Shown here piece by piece: positions 1 to 9,493 of a DNA stretch of 9,493 nucleotides. Below the pieces are notes generated by a model. It was not told the DNA's origin. It saw only the letters and a program-made list of their open reading frames with translations, and ran no database searches. How positions within the stretch are numbered: position 1 is the stretch's first letter; every line of letters starts with the position of its first letter. A program made the translations under genes and the position numbers. Origin of the DNA: Acidobacteriota bacterium (GTDB lineage Bacteria > Acidobacteriota > Vicinamibacteria > Vicinamibacterales > Fen-181); contig JAJXZZ010000098.1 in NCBI GenBank assembly GCA_021779795.1, positions 1-9,493 of the forward strand, given 5' to 3'.

Positions 1-2
1 CG

Positions 3-602
3 GGGGCCGACGCCCAGCGCCGCCTGGCCCCCACGCCGCGCCCGGGCTGGCGCCAGGGGCGCGCGCCCGACGAGTTGCGCCGCGCGGGCGCCCTGCTGCT
101 GCTGTTCCCGATCGGGCGGCGCGTGCACCTGCTGCTGACCGTGCGATCGTCGGATCTGCCGAACCACGCGGGCCAGGTGTCGCTGCCGGGCGGCGCGGTC
201 GAGGCAGGGGAGTCGATCGAGGAGGCCGCCCTCAGGGAGGCCAACGAGGAAACCGGCGTCGATCCGGCGAGCGTCCGCCTCCTCGGCCGCCTGACGCCGC
301 TCCACATTCCCGTGAGCGGATACGTCCTGCACCCGGTCGTCGGCGTGTCGGACGTCCGTCCCGCCTATCGCCCCGCCGCGCGCGAGGTCGAGCGGCTCGC
401 CGAGCCGGCGCTCGACGACCTGCTCGACCCCGCGTCGGTCAGGCACGAGTCGATGGTCTGGGACGGCGTGGCGCGGGAGGTGCCGTACTTCTCGCTCGAC
501 GGGCTGGTCGTCTGGGGCGCGACCGCCATGGTGCTCGCCGAGTTCATCGCCGTCGCGCTGGCACGCCCCCCGTCCTCTACTTCGCGAGCCCCAGCGCCTT
601 GA
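3..602 (+). CDS. Nudix hydrolase, CoA diphosphatase (NudL/YeaB) type, 5' partial
   Basis: The frame is open from the window edge to a TGA at 600-602, so the true start lies upstream. At least 199 residues are visible; E. coli NudL has about 190. The complete Nudix box G-x5-E-x7-RExxEExG is present, from GGAVEAGES to REANEETGV (about nt 192-260), and supplies the Mg2+-binding glutamates. Just before it, LLTVRSSDLPNHAGQVSLPGG-like sequence matches the extra signature of CoA pyrophosphatases, which cleave CoA to 3',5'-ADP and phosphopantetheine. A PRPGW stretch upstream of the TTG at 75 also fits the N-terminus of this family, so 75 is unlikely to be the start. The 3' end overlaps the convergent peroxiredoxin gene by 26 bp. 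The family call is firm. The CoA substrate is inferred from the signature, and another nucleoside diphosphate derivative is possible. Confidence 0.88.
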   Translation, partial: GADAQRRLAPTPRPGWRQGRAPDELRRAGALLLLFPIGRRVHLLLTVRSSDLPNHAGQVSLPGGAVEAGESIEEAALREANEETGVDPASVRLLGRLTPLHIPVSGYVLHPVVGVSDVRPAYRPAAREVERLAEPALDDLLDPASVRHESMVWDGVAREVPYFSLDGLVVWGATAMVLAEFIAVALARPPSSTSRAPAP

Positions 603-1116
603 GCCGCTCGAGCACGTCGTGCGCGCTCGTGGCGGGATTGACGTGCTTGTCGATGTACAGGATCCTGCCGTCGCGCCCGATGTAGAAGGTCCACCGCGAG
701 GCGTAGGGCTGGTTCCCCGTGATGACGCCGTAGGCCCGGGCCACCTCCTTGCCCGGATCGCTCAGGAGCGGGTAGTCGAGGCCCAGTTCTTCCGCGAACT
801 TCTTGTTGGTCTCCGGCGTGTCCACGCTGGCCGCGAAGTACGCGACGCCGGTCTTCCGAAGCGCGTCGCCGCTCTCACGGAGCGACTTGCACTCCAGCGT
901 TCAACCGCCGGTGAACGCCTTGACGAACCAGGCCAGGACGACGGCCTGCTTGCCCCTGTATTCGGCCAGGCTGTGCATCTTGCCGTCCGTCCCGGGCAGG
1001 GTGAAGGCCGGCGCCATGTCGCCGGGCTTCAATTCCCCGGCGGGCGCCGCGTGGACGGTGGCAACCGACGCGAACGCGAGGCCGAGCGACAGAACGGTAA
1101 CCCCGACTCCTGTCAT
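577..1116 (-). CDS. Exported peroxiredoxin (AhpC/TSA, Bcp-like) with in-frame UGA = selenocysteine at the peroxidatic position
   Basis: The gene runs from ATG at 1116 to TAG at 577-579 and gives 179 aa if the TGA at 901-903 is read as Sec72. The start has a GGGAGG ribosome site (1123-1128) 6 nt upstream. Residues 1-23 look like a signal peptide ending VHA, so a periplasmic location is likely. The thioredoxin-fold peroxiredoxin follows: PGDMAPAFTLPGTDG (31-45), then LAWFVKAFTGG-U-TLEC (61-76), then DTPETNKKFAEELG and PLLSDPGKEVARAYGV, then SRWTFYIGRDGRILYID. Homologues carry Cys where U72 falls (KAFTPGCT or KAFTGGCT). C76 could be the resolving residue (UxxxC). Homology continues without frame change on both sides of the UGA, and a SECIS-like hairpin lies at the expected distance. 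Family members reduce peroxides with thioredoxin-type donors. The alternative is a nonsense mutation in a Cys codon, which would have to hit exactly the catalytic residue. Confidence 0.88.
868..886 (-). promoter_or_regulatory. Candidate bacterial SECIS hairpin
   Basis: On the minus strand, the arms GTCGCTC (886-880) and GAGCGGC (874-868) pair over 7 bp, including one G-U, around the 5-nt loop CGTGA (879-875). The loop begins 21 nt after the UGA at 903-901, within the roughly 16-37 nt spacing known for bSECIS elements. The second loop base is G, as expected for SelB recognition. The hairpin lies inside the coding sequence, as bacterial SECIS elements do. The pairing is seen directly; the function is inferred. 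Confidence 0.75.
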
Positions 1117-1122
1117 GGTCCG

Positions 1123-1128
1123 CCTCCC
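1123..1128 (-). promoter_or_regulatory. Ribosome binding site of the selenoperoxiredoxin
   Basis: GGGAGG on the minus strand lies 6 nt before the ATG at 1116. It fixes the start at the Met that begins the signal peptide and rules out the much longer upstream open frame. Confidence 0.7.
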
Positions 1129-1179
1129 GAAAGATGTGGTCGATACCCTCTCGAACCATCTTACGCCCGGGCTGCGCGG

Positions 1180-1205
1180 GAGGGGCCCAATGAATCGGGG
1201 CCCTC
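1180..1205. repeat. Imperfect inverted repeat in the divergent intergenic region
   Basis: GAGGGGCCC and GGGGCCCTC flank AATGAATC. The two arms pair as GAGGG/CCCTC plus GGG/CCC with one bulged base. The repeat lies between the divergent peroxiredoxin and PEGA genes and touches the GTG at 1206. It could be a regulator site or a 5' leader hairpin. No clear sigma-70 promoter was found in this 89-bp gap. Confidence 0.35.
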
Positions 1206-3683
1206 GTGCCGATAAAAAGAGGGATGGCAGTCCCGATGCCGGGCTCTCAGCCGCCCGTCCAGGTCCCCGGGTTTCGCGATCGCTTCGGCGAGCGGGTGGT
1301 CGTGCCCCAGCCGTCCGGAGCGCTGCTGGAATACCTGCACTTTGCCGACCCGATTGCCGGGGCGCCCTTCTTCGCCCAGGCGTTGAAGGACCGGGTGGCG
1401 AGGCTGTCCACCTTTTCACACCAGTCGTACTGCCGCGTCCGCCGCCTGCAGCCGGTTCCCGAACGGGAGGGCCGCCCGGCACTCGTCTCGGTGCACGTGC
1501 CCGGCCGCCGGCTGGCCGAGCTGCTCCAGACGTCGGCGCGGGCGGGCATCCGGCCGGCGACGGTGGGCGCCCTGGCGGCGGCCCGCCAGGCGATGGCGGC
1601 CGTGGCGCTGCTGCACGACTTCGCGCCCGACGGCTTCCACGGCGCCCTCGGCCCGGAGCGGTTGATCCTGCCGGGGGAAGGACGCGTCGTCGTCGCCGAG
1701 CACGTGCTCGGGCTGGTCGTCAACGAGGCCGCGAAGGCCTGGGGCGTGAGCCGCACCTGGGTGGACCTGGGCGTCGCGACCTGCGCCGAACCGGGCCGCG
1801 CCGGGGACGGCCGCCGAAACGACGTGCTCCAGCTTGGCCTCGTGGTTCTCGCGATGCTGCTGGGCCGGCCCATCGGTCCCGAGGAGTACCCGAACGAGAT
1901 CGGCTGGCTGCTGCAGCAGGCCACCGAAACCGCTCTCGACGGCACGCGCGCCTCGCTCGGGTTCGACCTGCGGGACTGGCTGGAGCGCATGCTGTCGCCG
2001 GAGCCGGATGCCGCTTACGCGAGCCTGCTCGACGCTCAGAAGGCGCTGGCGAAGTTTTCGGCGGACGAGCGCTACAAGCCGTCGCCGGCGGCGTGGGACT
2101 CGTTCGTGTCGGTGTGCGAGGCGGCGGCGCTCAGGATGGCGGCCCCTGTGGTCGAGGCCGCGCCGCCCGCCAAGCCGCCAGCCGCGCTGCATTCCGCCGG
2201 GCGCGATGAAGGCGCGGCGGCCGTTCCGGACACCGGCGCGGAGGCGCCAAGCCTGGCGGAGATGCTCGGCATCGGCGAGGCGCCGCTGGCTGCGCGCGAA
2301 GGAGAACCGACCGGCGGCGCCGCCGACGTCTTCAGCTCGTGGGCGCTCTCGGTGCCGTCGGAAACCGCGGCGGACGTGCTCGGGCGGTTCACGCCTGGCG
2401 AGCAGTCGCCGCGCGCGAGCGCGCCGCCCCAGGCCCGCCCGTACGAAACGGCTGCGCGAACGCCGGCCGCGACCGCTCCGCCTCCTGTCCAGCGCGCCCC
2501 CGCGCCCGAGGACCTCTCGTTCGTCTCGGTCTCCGACCGGGCCGAACCGCTGGTTGGCGACCTGGCGGACGTGCCCGGGGCCGTGCCCCCGCCCGGCGGG
2601 GAGGCGGCCACCGCGCGCGTGCAGGCGGCCCCCGAGGTTGACCGCCCCCGGCCGCGCGCGCGCTCCCGCTTCGGAGGGTTCTTCGGCCGCCGGGCTCGGC
2701 GCTTGCGGCGCGCCCATGTGCCCGGGACGCCTGGACGGGCCAGCCGGGCGGTCGGGTGGTCCGTGCACGTCCTGGTCATCGTCGCGCTCCTGGCGGCCGC
2801 GGCGGCCGCCGCCATGCAGGCCCCCCGCTTGTGGCCCGACGTGTTCGACGCCCGCCGATCGACCGGATGGCTCAGGATCGACAGCGACCCGATGAGCGCG
2901 GCCGTGACGATCGACGGCGAGTTCCGGGGCCGCACGCCGATCGTGGTGCAGCTCGACGCCGGCTCGCACCAGGTCGAGATGCAGAGCGGCACCGCCAGGG
3001 AGTCCAGGACGGTGCAGGTCTCGGCGCACGAGACGGTGATGGAGGAGGTGGCCTTCGCGGGCGCTCACGAGATCGGCGGCCTGGCGATTTCGACCTATCC
3101 CGACGCCGGGCGCGTCACGATCGACGACGTGCCGCGCGGGCGGGCCCCGCTGCGCATCGGCGGCCTGGCGCCGGGGGACCACGCGCTCAGGGTCGAGACG
3201 CCGCTCGGCGCGCAGGAGCAGTTCGTGAAGGTCCGGGCGGGCCAGGTCGTCTCGGTGTCGGTGCAGACCGTTTCCTGGATCAGCGTGGCGGCGCCGTACG
3301 ACCTCGACGTGTTCGAGAACGGGCGGCGGCTCGGGACCACGGGCAGCGCGGCCGTGATCGTGTCGCCGGGCCGCCATCACCTCGAGTTCGTGAACCTGCC
3401 GCTCGGCGTCAAGCTCGAGCAGGCCGTGGACACGAGACCCGGACAGATGGCCGACGTGCGCCTGGACCTGCCGATGGGCCTGATGAACCTGACGTGCGAC
3501 GAGCCGGCCGAGGTCTTCGTGGACGGCCGGAGCGTGGGCACGACGCCGCTGTCGGGGCTGGCCGTGCCGCTCGGCTCGCACGACGTCACGTTCGAGAACC
3601 CCCGCTTCGGCCGCCTGGAGTACAGGCTCACGGCCACGCTCGCCGCCCCGGTCAGGCTGGCGGCGTCCTTCCGCGGCAAGTAG
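1206..3683 (+). CDS. Membrane protein with degenerate kinase-like domain and four PEGA-type repeats
   Basis: The gene encodes up to 825 aa, ending at TAG 3681-3683. Residues about 55-285 follow the layout of a bacterial Ser/Thr kinase: a helix-C-like segment, a hinge (LVSVHVPGRRLAELL), an HGALGPERLIL segment (145-155) where HxDLxPxNxL is expected, and a DVLQLGLVVLAMLLGRP helix (206-222). The catalytic Asp is Ala, the metal-binding Asn is Arg, and no DFG is visible at VVVAEHVLG, so this is probably a pseudokinase. Residues 310-515 are a Pro/Ala-rich linker ending in an Arg-rich stretch. A transmembrane helix follows at about 518-538. Four PEGA-like beta units then begin near 554, 624, 691 and 759, with signatures such as VTIDGEFRGRTP and VFVDGRSVGTTP. 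The expected topology puts the kinase-like part in the cytoplasm and PEGA outside. The start is uncertain: GTG 1206 gives the longest form, and ATG 1224 or 1236 are alternatives, none with a well-spaced ribosome site. The ligand is unknown. Confidence 0.85.
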   Translation: MPIKRGMAVPMPGSQPPVQVPGFRDRFGERVVVPQPSGALLEYLHFADPIAGAPFFAQALKDRVARLSTFSHQSYCRVRRLQPVPEREGRPALVSVHVPGRRLAELLQTSARAGIRPATVGALAAARQAMAAVALLHDFAPDGFHGALGPERLILPGEGRVVVAEHVLGLVVNEAAKAWGVSRTWVDLGVATCAEPGRAGDGRRNDVLQLGLVVLAMLLGRPIGPEEYPNEIGWLLQQATETALDGTRASLGFDLRDWLERMLSPEPDAAYASLLDAQKALAKFSADERYKPSPAAWDSFVSVCEAAALRMAAPVVEAAPPAKPPAALHSAGRDEGAAAVPDTGAEAPSLAEMLGIGEAPLAAREGEPTGGAADVFSSWALSVPSETAADVLGRFTPGEQSPRASAPPQARPYETAARTPAATAPPPVQRAPAPEDLSFVSVSDRAEPLVGDLADVPGAVPPPGGEAATARVQAAPEVDRPRPRARSRFGGFFGRRARRLRRAHVPGTPGRASRAVGWSVHVLVIVALLAAAAAAAMQAPRLWPDVFDARRSTGWLRIDSDPMSAAVTIDGEFRGRTPIVVQLDAGSHQVEMQSGTARESRTVQVSAHETVMEEVAFAGAHEIGGLAISTYPDAGRVTIDDVPRGRAPLRIGGLAPGDHALRVETPLGAQEQFVKVRAGQVVSVSVQTVSWISVAAPYDLDVFENGRRLGTTGSAAVIVSPGRHHLEFVNLPLGVKLEQAVDTRPGQMADVRLDLPMGLMNLTCDEPAEVFVDGRSVGTTPLSGLAVPLGSHDVTFENPRFGRLEYRLTATLAAPVRLAASFRGK

Positions 3684-3751
3684 CCCCGATCACTCCTGCG
3701 CGGCCGTCGCCTCGAGGGCATTCCGCGAGCCGAGGCTTGCTGCGCATGGGT

Positions 3752-3765
3752 TCATGGGACCATGA
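3752..3765. repeat. Short perfect inverted repeat TCATGG-GA-CCATGA
   Basis: Six-base arms with a 2-nt spacer lie 30 bp upstream of the preferred DUF2891 start and include the alternative ATG at 3762. The repeat could be an operator half-site pair, but there is no independent support. Confidence 0.25.
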
Positions 3766-3780
3766 TAGTCCGGGCCCCGG

Positions 3781-3788
3781 GGAGGGGG
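3781..3788 (+). promoter_or_regulatory. Ribosome binding site for the DUF2891 gene
   Basis: GGAGGGGG lies 6-9 nt before the GTG at 3795 and supports that start over ATG 3762, which has no purine-rich site upstream. A second site, AGGAG at 3798-3802, lies 7 nt before ATG 3810, so that shorter start cannot be excluded. Confidence 0.5.
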
Positions 3789-3794
3789 CGTGAC

Positions 3795-4910
3795 GTGAGG
3801 AGTGCCCTGATGATTGCCGGTTCCTGCTTCGTGCTCGGCCTGGCCGCGTCGTCGCGGGCCCAGGAGCCCGCCCACCCGCGCGTTGACGAGGCGGCGGCCG
3901 GGCGGTTCGCCGCGCTCGCGCTCGACTGCGTCCACAAGGAGTACCCGAACAAGATCGCGCACGTCCTGTCGAGCGACGCCGACGTGCTCCCGCCGCGCGA
4001 GCTGACGCCGGCCTTCTACGGGTGCTACGACTGGCACTCGTCCGTGCACGGCCACTGGCTGCTCGTGCGCCTGGCGCGGACGTTCCCCGGCGCGCCGTTC
4101 GCCGCCAGGGCCCGGGCCGCCGTGGCCGAGAGCCTGACGCCCGGGCACATCGCCGGCGAGGTGAAGTACATCAACGGCGCCGGGCGCGCCAGCTTCGAGC
4201 GGCCGTACGGCATCGCGTGGTTGCTGCAGCTCGACGCGGAGCTGCGTGAGTGGAACGACGCGCAGGCCAGGCAGTGGGCCGCCGCGCTCCAGCCGCTGAC
4301 GGCCGCCGCCGTCGCCAGGCTGAAGGAGTGGCTGCCCAAGCTGGACAACCCGATCCGGATCGGCGAGCACGACCAGACCGCCTTCTCGTTCGGCCTCATC
4401 CTCGACTGGACGCGCGTCTCGGGCGACCGCGCCATGGCCGACCTGCTCACCAGCCGCATCCGCGACTACTACCTGAAGGACCGCGGCTGCCCGATCTCGT
4501 GGGAGCCGTCCGGCCAGGACTTCCTCTCGCCCTGCCTGGCCGAGGCCGACCTGGTGCGCCGCGTCCTGCCGCCGGCGGAGTATTCGAGCTGGCTGACCGG
4601 CTTCCTGCCCGGCATCCCGTCGGACGGGAGCGCCGCCTGGCTGGTCCCCGCGGTCGTCACCGATCCGAGCGACCCGAAGCTGGCGCATCTCGACGGCCTG
4701 AACCTGAGCCGCGCCTGGATGCTCGAGGGGATTGCCTCGGGCCTGCCCGCCGGCGACGCGCGCCGGGCGTCGCTGCTGGCGGCCGCGTCGCGCCACCGCG
4801 ACGCGGGCCTGAAGGCGGTGACCGGCGAGCATTACGAGGGCGGCCACTGGCTGGGCAGCTTTGCGGTGTACCTGACGACGAAGAGGGGACTCGGGCAGGG
4901 AGGGAACTGA
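3795..4910 (+). CDS. Secreted DUF2891 family protein
   Basis: From GTG 3795 the protein has 371 aa and ends at TGA 4908-4910. It begins with a signal peptide (Arg2, hydrophobic core, cleavage probably after SRA, residue 22), which suggests a periplasmic or exported product. DUF2891 hallmarks occur in order: EYPNKIAHVL near 49, CYDWHSSVHGHWLLVRL near 77-93, GEHDQTAFSFGL, then PISWEPSGQDFLSPCLAEADLVRRVL split over about 214-240, then HLDGLNLSRAWMLEGIA, and EGGHWLGSFAVYL near the end. The conserved Trp, His, Asp and Glu residues suggest an alpha/alpha-barrel-like active site, but no biochemical function is established that I know of. It lies 111 bp downstream of the PEGA gene on the same strand and may be co-transcribed. 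Starting at ATG 3810 removes the positive n-region; ATG 3762 adds 11 residues. Confidence 0.85.
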   Translation: MRSALMIAGSCFVLGLAASSRAQEPAHPRVDEAAAGRFAALALDCVHKEYPNKIAHVLSSDADVLPPRELTPAFYGCYDWHSSVHGHWLLVRLARTFPGAPFAARARAAVAESLTPGHIAGEVKYINGAGRASFERPYGIAWLLQLDAELREWNDAQARQWAAALQPLTAAAVARLKEWLPKLDNPIRIGEHDQTAFSFGLILDWTRVSGDRAMADLLTSRIRDYYLKDRGCPISWEPSGQDFLSPCLAEADLVRRVLPPAEYSSWLTGFLPGIPSDGSAAWLVPAVVTDPSDPKLAHLDGLNLSRAWMLEGIASGLPAGDARRASLLAAASRHRDAGLKAVTGEHYEGGHWLGSFAVYLTTKRGLGQGGN

Positions 4911-4944
4911 CGGGGCACTTTCTCAATCTCGCGATACTGCGATC

Positions 4945-5052
4945 TTGCGAAGTGCGAAGTGTGAAGTACGAAGTTCGAAGTAGGGCTGGTCGCGGGGTCG
5001 CCGGCCCATTCAACTTCGTACTTCTTACTTCTTACTTCGTACTTCTTACTTT
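4945..5052. repeat. Inverted array of GAAGTNN heptads (large hairpin, possible bidirectional terminator)
   Basis: The left arm has five GAAGT cores at exact 7-nt spacing (4949, 4956, 4963, 4970, 4977). The right arm has six ACTTC/ACTTT cores at the same spacing (5013, 5020, 5027, 5034, 5041, 5048). The arms are complementary in the 5-nt cores and mostly mismatched in the 2-nt linkers. The spacer adds a stem, GGGCTGG (4983-4989) with CCGGCCC (5001-5007), so one long interrupted hairpin can form. It fills most of the 135-bp gap between the convergent DUF2891 and tag genes, and the TAA of tag (5046-5048) lies within the right arm. Terminator function is inferred from position only. Confidence 0.8.
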
Positions 5053-5633
5053 GCACGATCACGAGATGCTGAGAGTTCCCTGTGCCTGTAGCAGCCGACC
5101 AGGTGGTCGTTGACCATCCCGACCGCCTGCATGAAGGCGTAGCAGATCGTCGATCCGACGAACCTGAACCCGCGCTGTCGGAGGTCCCGGCTGAGGGCGT
5201 CCGACACCGCGGTCCGGGCGGGAACCTCGCGCATCGAGGCCCACCGGCCGACGATCGGCGCGCCGCCGACGAAGCGCCACAGGTAGGCGTCGAACGATCC
5301 GAACTCGCGCTGCACCTCGAGAAAGGCCTTCGCGTTCCCGATGGCCGCGTCGATCTTCAGGCGGTTGCGGACGATGCCCGCGTCGCCGAGCAGGGCGGCC
5401 ACCTTGCCCGCCCCGTAGCCGGCCACGGCGGCGGGTTCGAACAGGTCGAACGCCTCGCGGTATCTCTCGCGCTTCCTGAGGATCGTGATCCAGCTCAGGC
5501 CGGCCTGCGCGCCCTCGAGCGCCAGCATCTCGAACAGGTGCCGGTCGTCGTGCGCGGGCACGCCCCACTCCTCGTCGTGGTAGGCGAGGTAGAGCGGGTC
5601 GGTGCCGGGCCACGGGCAGCGCGTGGGCGGCAT
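5046..5633 (-). CDS. tag: DNA-3-methyladenine glycosylase I
   Basis: The 195-aa protein aligns over its whole length with E. coli Tag (187 aa). It removes 3-methyladenine from alkylated DNA in base excision repair. The zinc site of the family is complete: Cys6, His19 (AYHDEEWGVP), His177 and Cys181 (VNDHLVGC). Glu40 and Trp48 in LALEGAQAGLSWITIL correspond to base-pocket residues of the E. coli enzyme. The segments DALSRDLRQRGFRFVGSTIC and AFMQAVGMVNDH are also typical, split over about 145-177. The ATG at 5633 follows the metH TGA (5637-5635) after one base (TGAGATG), so translation is probably coupled to metH. The last codons run into the heptad repeat, which supplies the TAA stop, so the C-terminal few residues may be repeat-derived. 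Confidence 0.96.
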   Translation of the reverse strand: MPPTRCPWPGTDPLYLAYHDEEWGVPAHDDRHLFEMLALEGAQAGLSWITILRKRERYREAFDLFEPAAVAGYGAGKVAALLGDAGIVRNRLKIDAAIGNAKAFLEVQREFGSFDAYLWRFVGGAPIVGRWASMREVPARTAVSDALSRDLRQRGFRFVGSTICYAFMQAVGMVNDHLVGCYRHRELSASRDRAK

Positions 5634-5634
5634 C

Positions 5635-9309
<3,675 letters not shown>

Positions 9310-9317
9310 GGGAGTTG

Positions 9318-9323
9318 ATTGTA
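9318..9323 (-). promoter_or_regulatory. -10 box of the metH promoter
   Basis: TACAAT on the minus strand matches TATAAT at 5 of 6 bases and ends 8 nt before the metH ATG. Transcription would then start at or next to the ATG, giving a leaderless mRNA, in line with the missing ribosome site. No good -35 box is seen at 16-18 nt. Confidence 0.5.
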
Positions 9324-9327
9324 CACT
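9322..9327 (+). promoter_or_regulatory. -10 box of the asparaginase-like gene
   Basis: TACACT on the plus strand (4 of 6 matches, TAnnnT kept) ends 7 nt before ATG 9335. It overlaps the metH -10 box at 9322-9323. TTGAAT at 9297-9302 is a possible but distant -35 (19-nt spacer). A leaderless start is inferred. Confidence 0.4.
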
Positions 9328-9334
9328 GGCGGAT

Positions 9335-9493
9335 ATGCCCATTCGGATTCTCATCACCGGCGGCACCTTCGACAAGCAGTACGACGAGATTCACGGGCGG
9401 CTCGTGTTCAAGGACTCGCACGTCGGCGAGATGCTGCGGCTGGGGCGCTGCCGCGTGGACGCGGAGCTGCGGACGATCATGATGGTGGACAGC
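9335..9493 (+). CDS. Asparaginase-family protein, 3' partial
   Basis: The first 53 codons are present and the gene continues past the window. The N-terminus MPIRILITGGTFDK contains the TGGT(F)DK motif of a small asparaginase-like family, in which the first Thr of TGGT is the likely nucleophile. The following YDEIHGRLVFKDSHVGEMLR and RCRVDAEL also fit proteins annotated as asparaginase domain-containing. Classical L-asparaginases have TGGTI here, so the substrate is unproven. The gene is divergent from metH with a 25-bp gap. The region before its ATG has only a weak GGCGG 2 nt away, which is too close for a normal ribosome site. Confidence 0.8.
   Translation, partial: MPIRILITGGTFDKQYDEIHGRLVFKDSHVGEMLRLGRCRVDAELRTIMMVDS

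Noticed and set aside
901..903. Nonsense mutation or pseudogene of a peroxiredoxin
   Set aside because: The stop is exactly at the catalytic Cys position, the frame is intact to the end, and a SECIS-like hairpin follows; Sec is the better explanation, pending a search for sel genes.
1416..3581. Long minus-strand open frame opposite the PEGA gene
   Set aside because: Its composition is biased to Arg, His and Gly with no domain; it is an antisense shadow of a gene with clear kinase-like and PEGA features.
3709..3736. Hairpin GCCTCG...CGAGGC after the PEGA gene as a terminator
   Set aside because: Only 6 bp with a 16-nt loop and no T-run; such pairs are expected by chance at this GC content.
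3690..4847. Minus-strand open frame opposite the DUF2891 gene
   Set aside because: No family signature; the plus strand shows continuous DUF2891 motifs and a signal peptide.
4945..5052. CRISPR-like or tandem array
   Set aside because: The period is 7 nt with 2-nt linkers and inverted halves; there are no 25-40 nt repeats or unique spacers.
4832..5062. Small minus-strand frame containing KKYEVRSKKYEVE
   Set aside because: The peptide is a translation of the GAAGTNN repeat, not a gene.
9310..9334. Cobalamin or SAM riboswitch upstream of metH
   Set aside because: The gap to the divergent start codon is only 25 bp and no riboswitch core is visible.

Overview
This is a GC-rich, densely coding bacterial window with seven protein genes, two of them cut by the window edges. 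High GC, a PEGA/kinase-like regulator, a DUF2891 protein, cobalamin-dependent MetH and 7-nt GAAGT repeats between genes suggest an Acidobacteriota-like soil or groundwater bacterium, possibly of the Vicinamibacteria. That placement is inference; no rRNA or marker gene is present.

Layout. (1) Positions 3-602 (+): the 3' part of a Nudix hydrolase of the CoA diphosphatase type. (2) Positions 577-1116 (-): an exported peroxiredoxin read through an in-frame UGA at 901-903. The UGA sits at the peroxidatic cysteine position and is followed 21 nt later by a hairpin of bacterial SECIS geometry, so this is most likely a selenoprotein. A standard gene caller would break it into two pieces. (3) Positions 1206-3683 (+): a degenerate protein-kinase-like domain, a disordered linker, one membrane helix and four PEGA-type repeats. 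(4) Positions 3795-4910 (+): a secreted DUF2891 protein. (5) Positions 4945-5052: an inverted array of GAAGTNN heptads between convergent genes, probably a terminator-like hairpin. (6) Positions 5046-9309 (-): a two-gene unit, metH (B12-dependent methionine synthase) followed by tag (3-methyladenine DNA glycosylase I), with the stop of one and the start of the next only one base apart. (7) Positions 9335-9493 (+): the 5' end of an asparaginase-family protein divergent from metH. The 25-bp gap between the two ATGs contains overlapping -10-like boxes, each 7-8 nt from its start codon, which suggests two leaderless transcripts.

Functionally this looks like ordinary housekeeping (one-carbon metabolism, alkylation repair, CoA and nucleotide sanitation) mixed with envelope and redox functions. 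No mobile element, CRISPR array or phage gene was seen. The strongest non-routine signal is the periplasmic selenocysteine peroxiredoxin, which implies a Sec-incorporation system (SelA, SelB, SelC, SelD) elsewhere in the genome.
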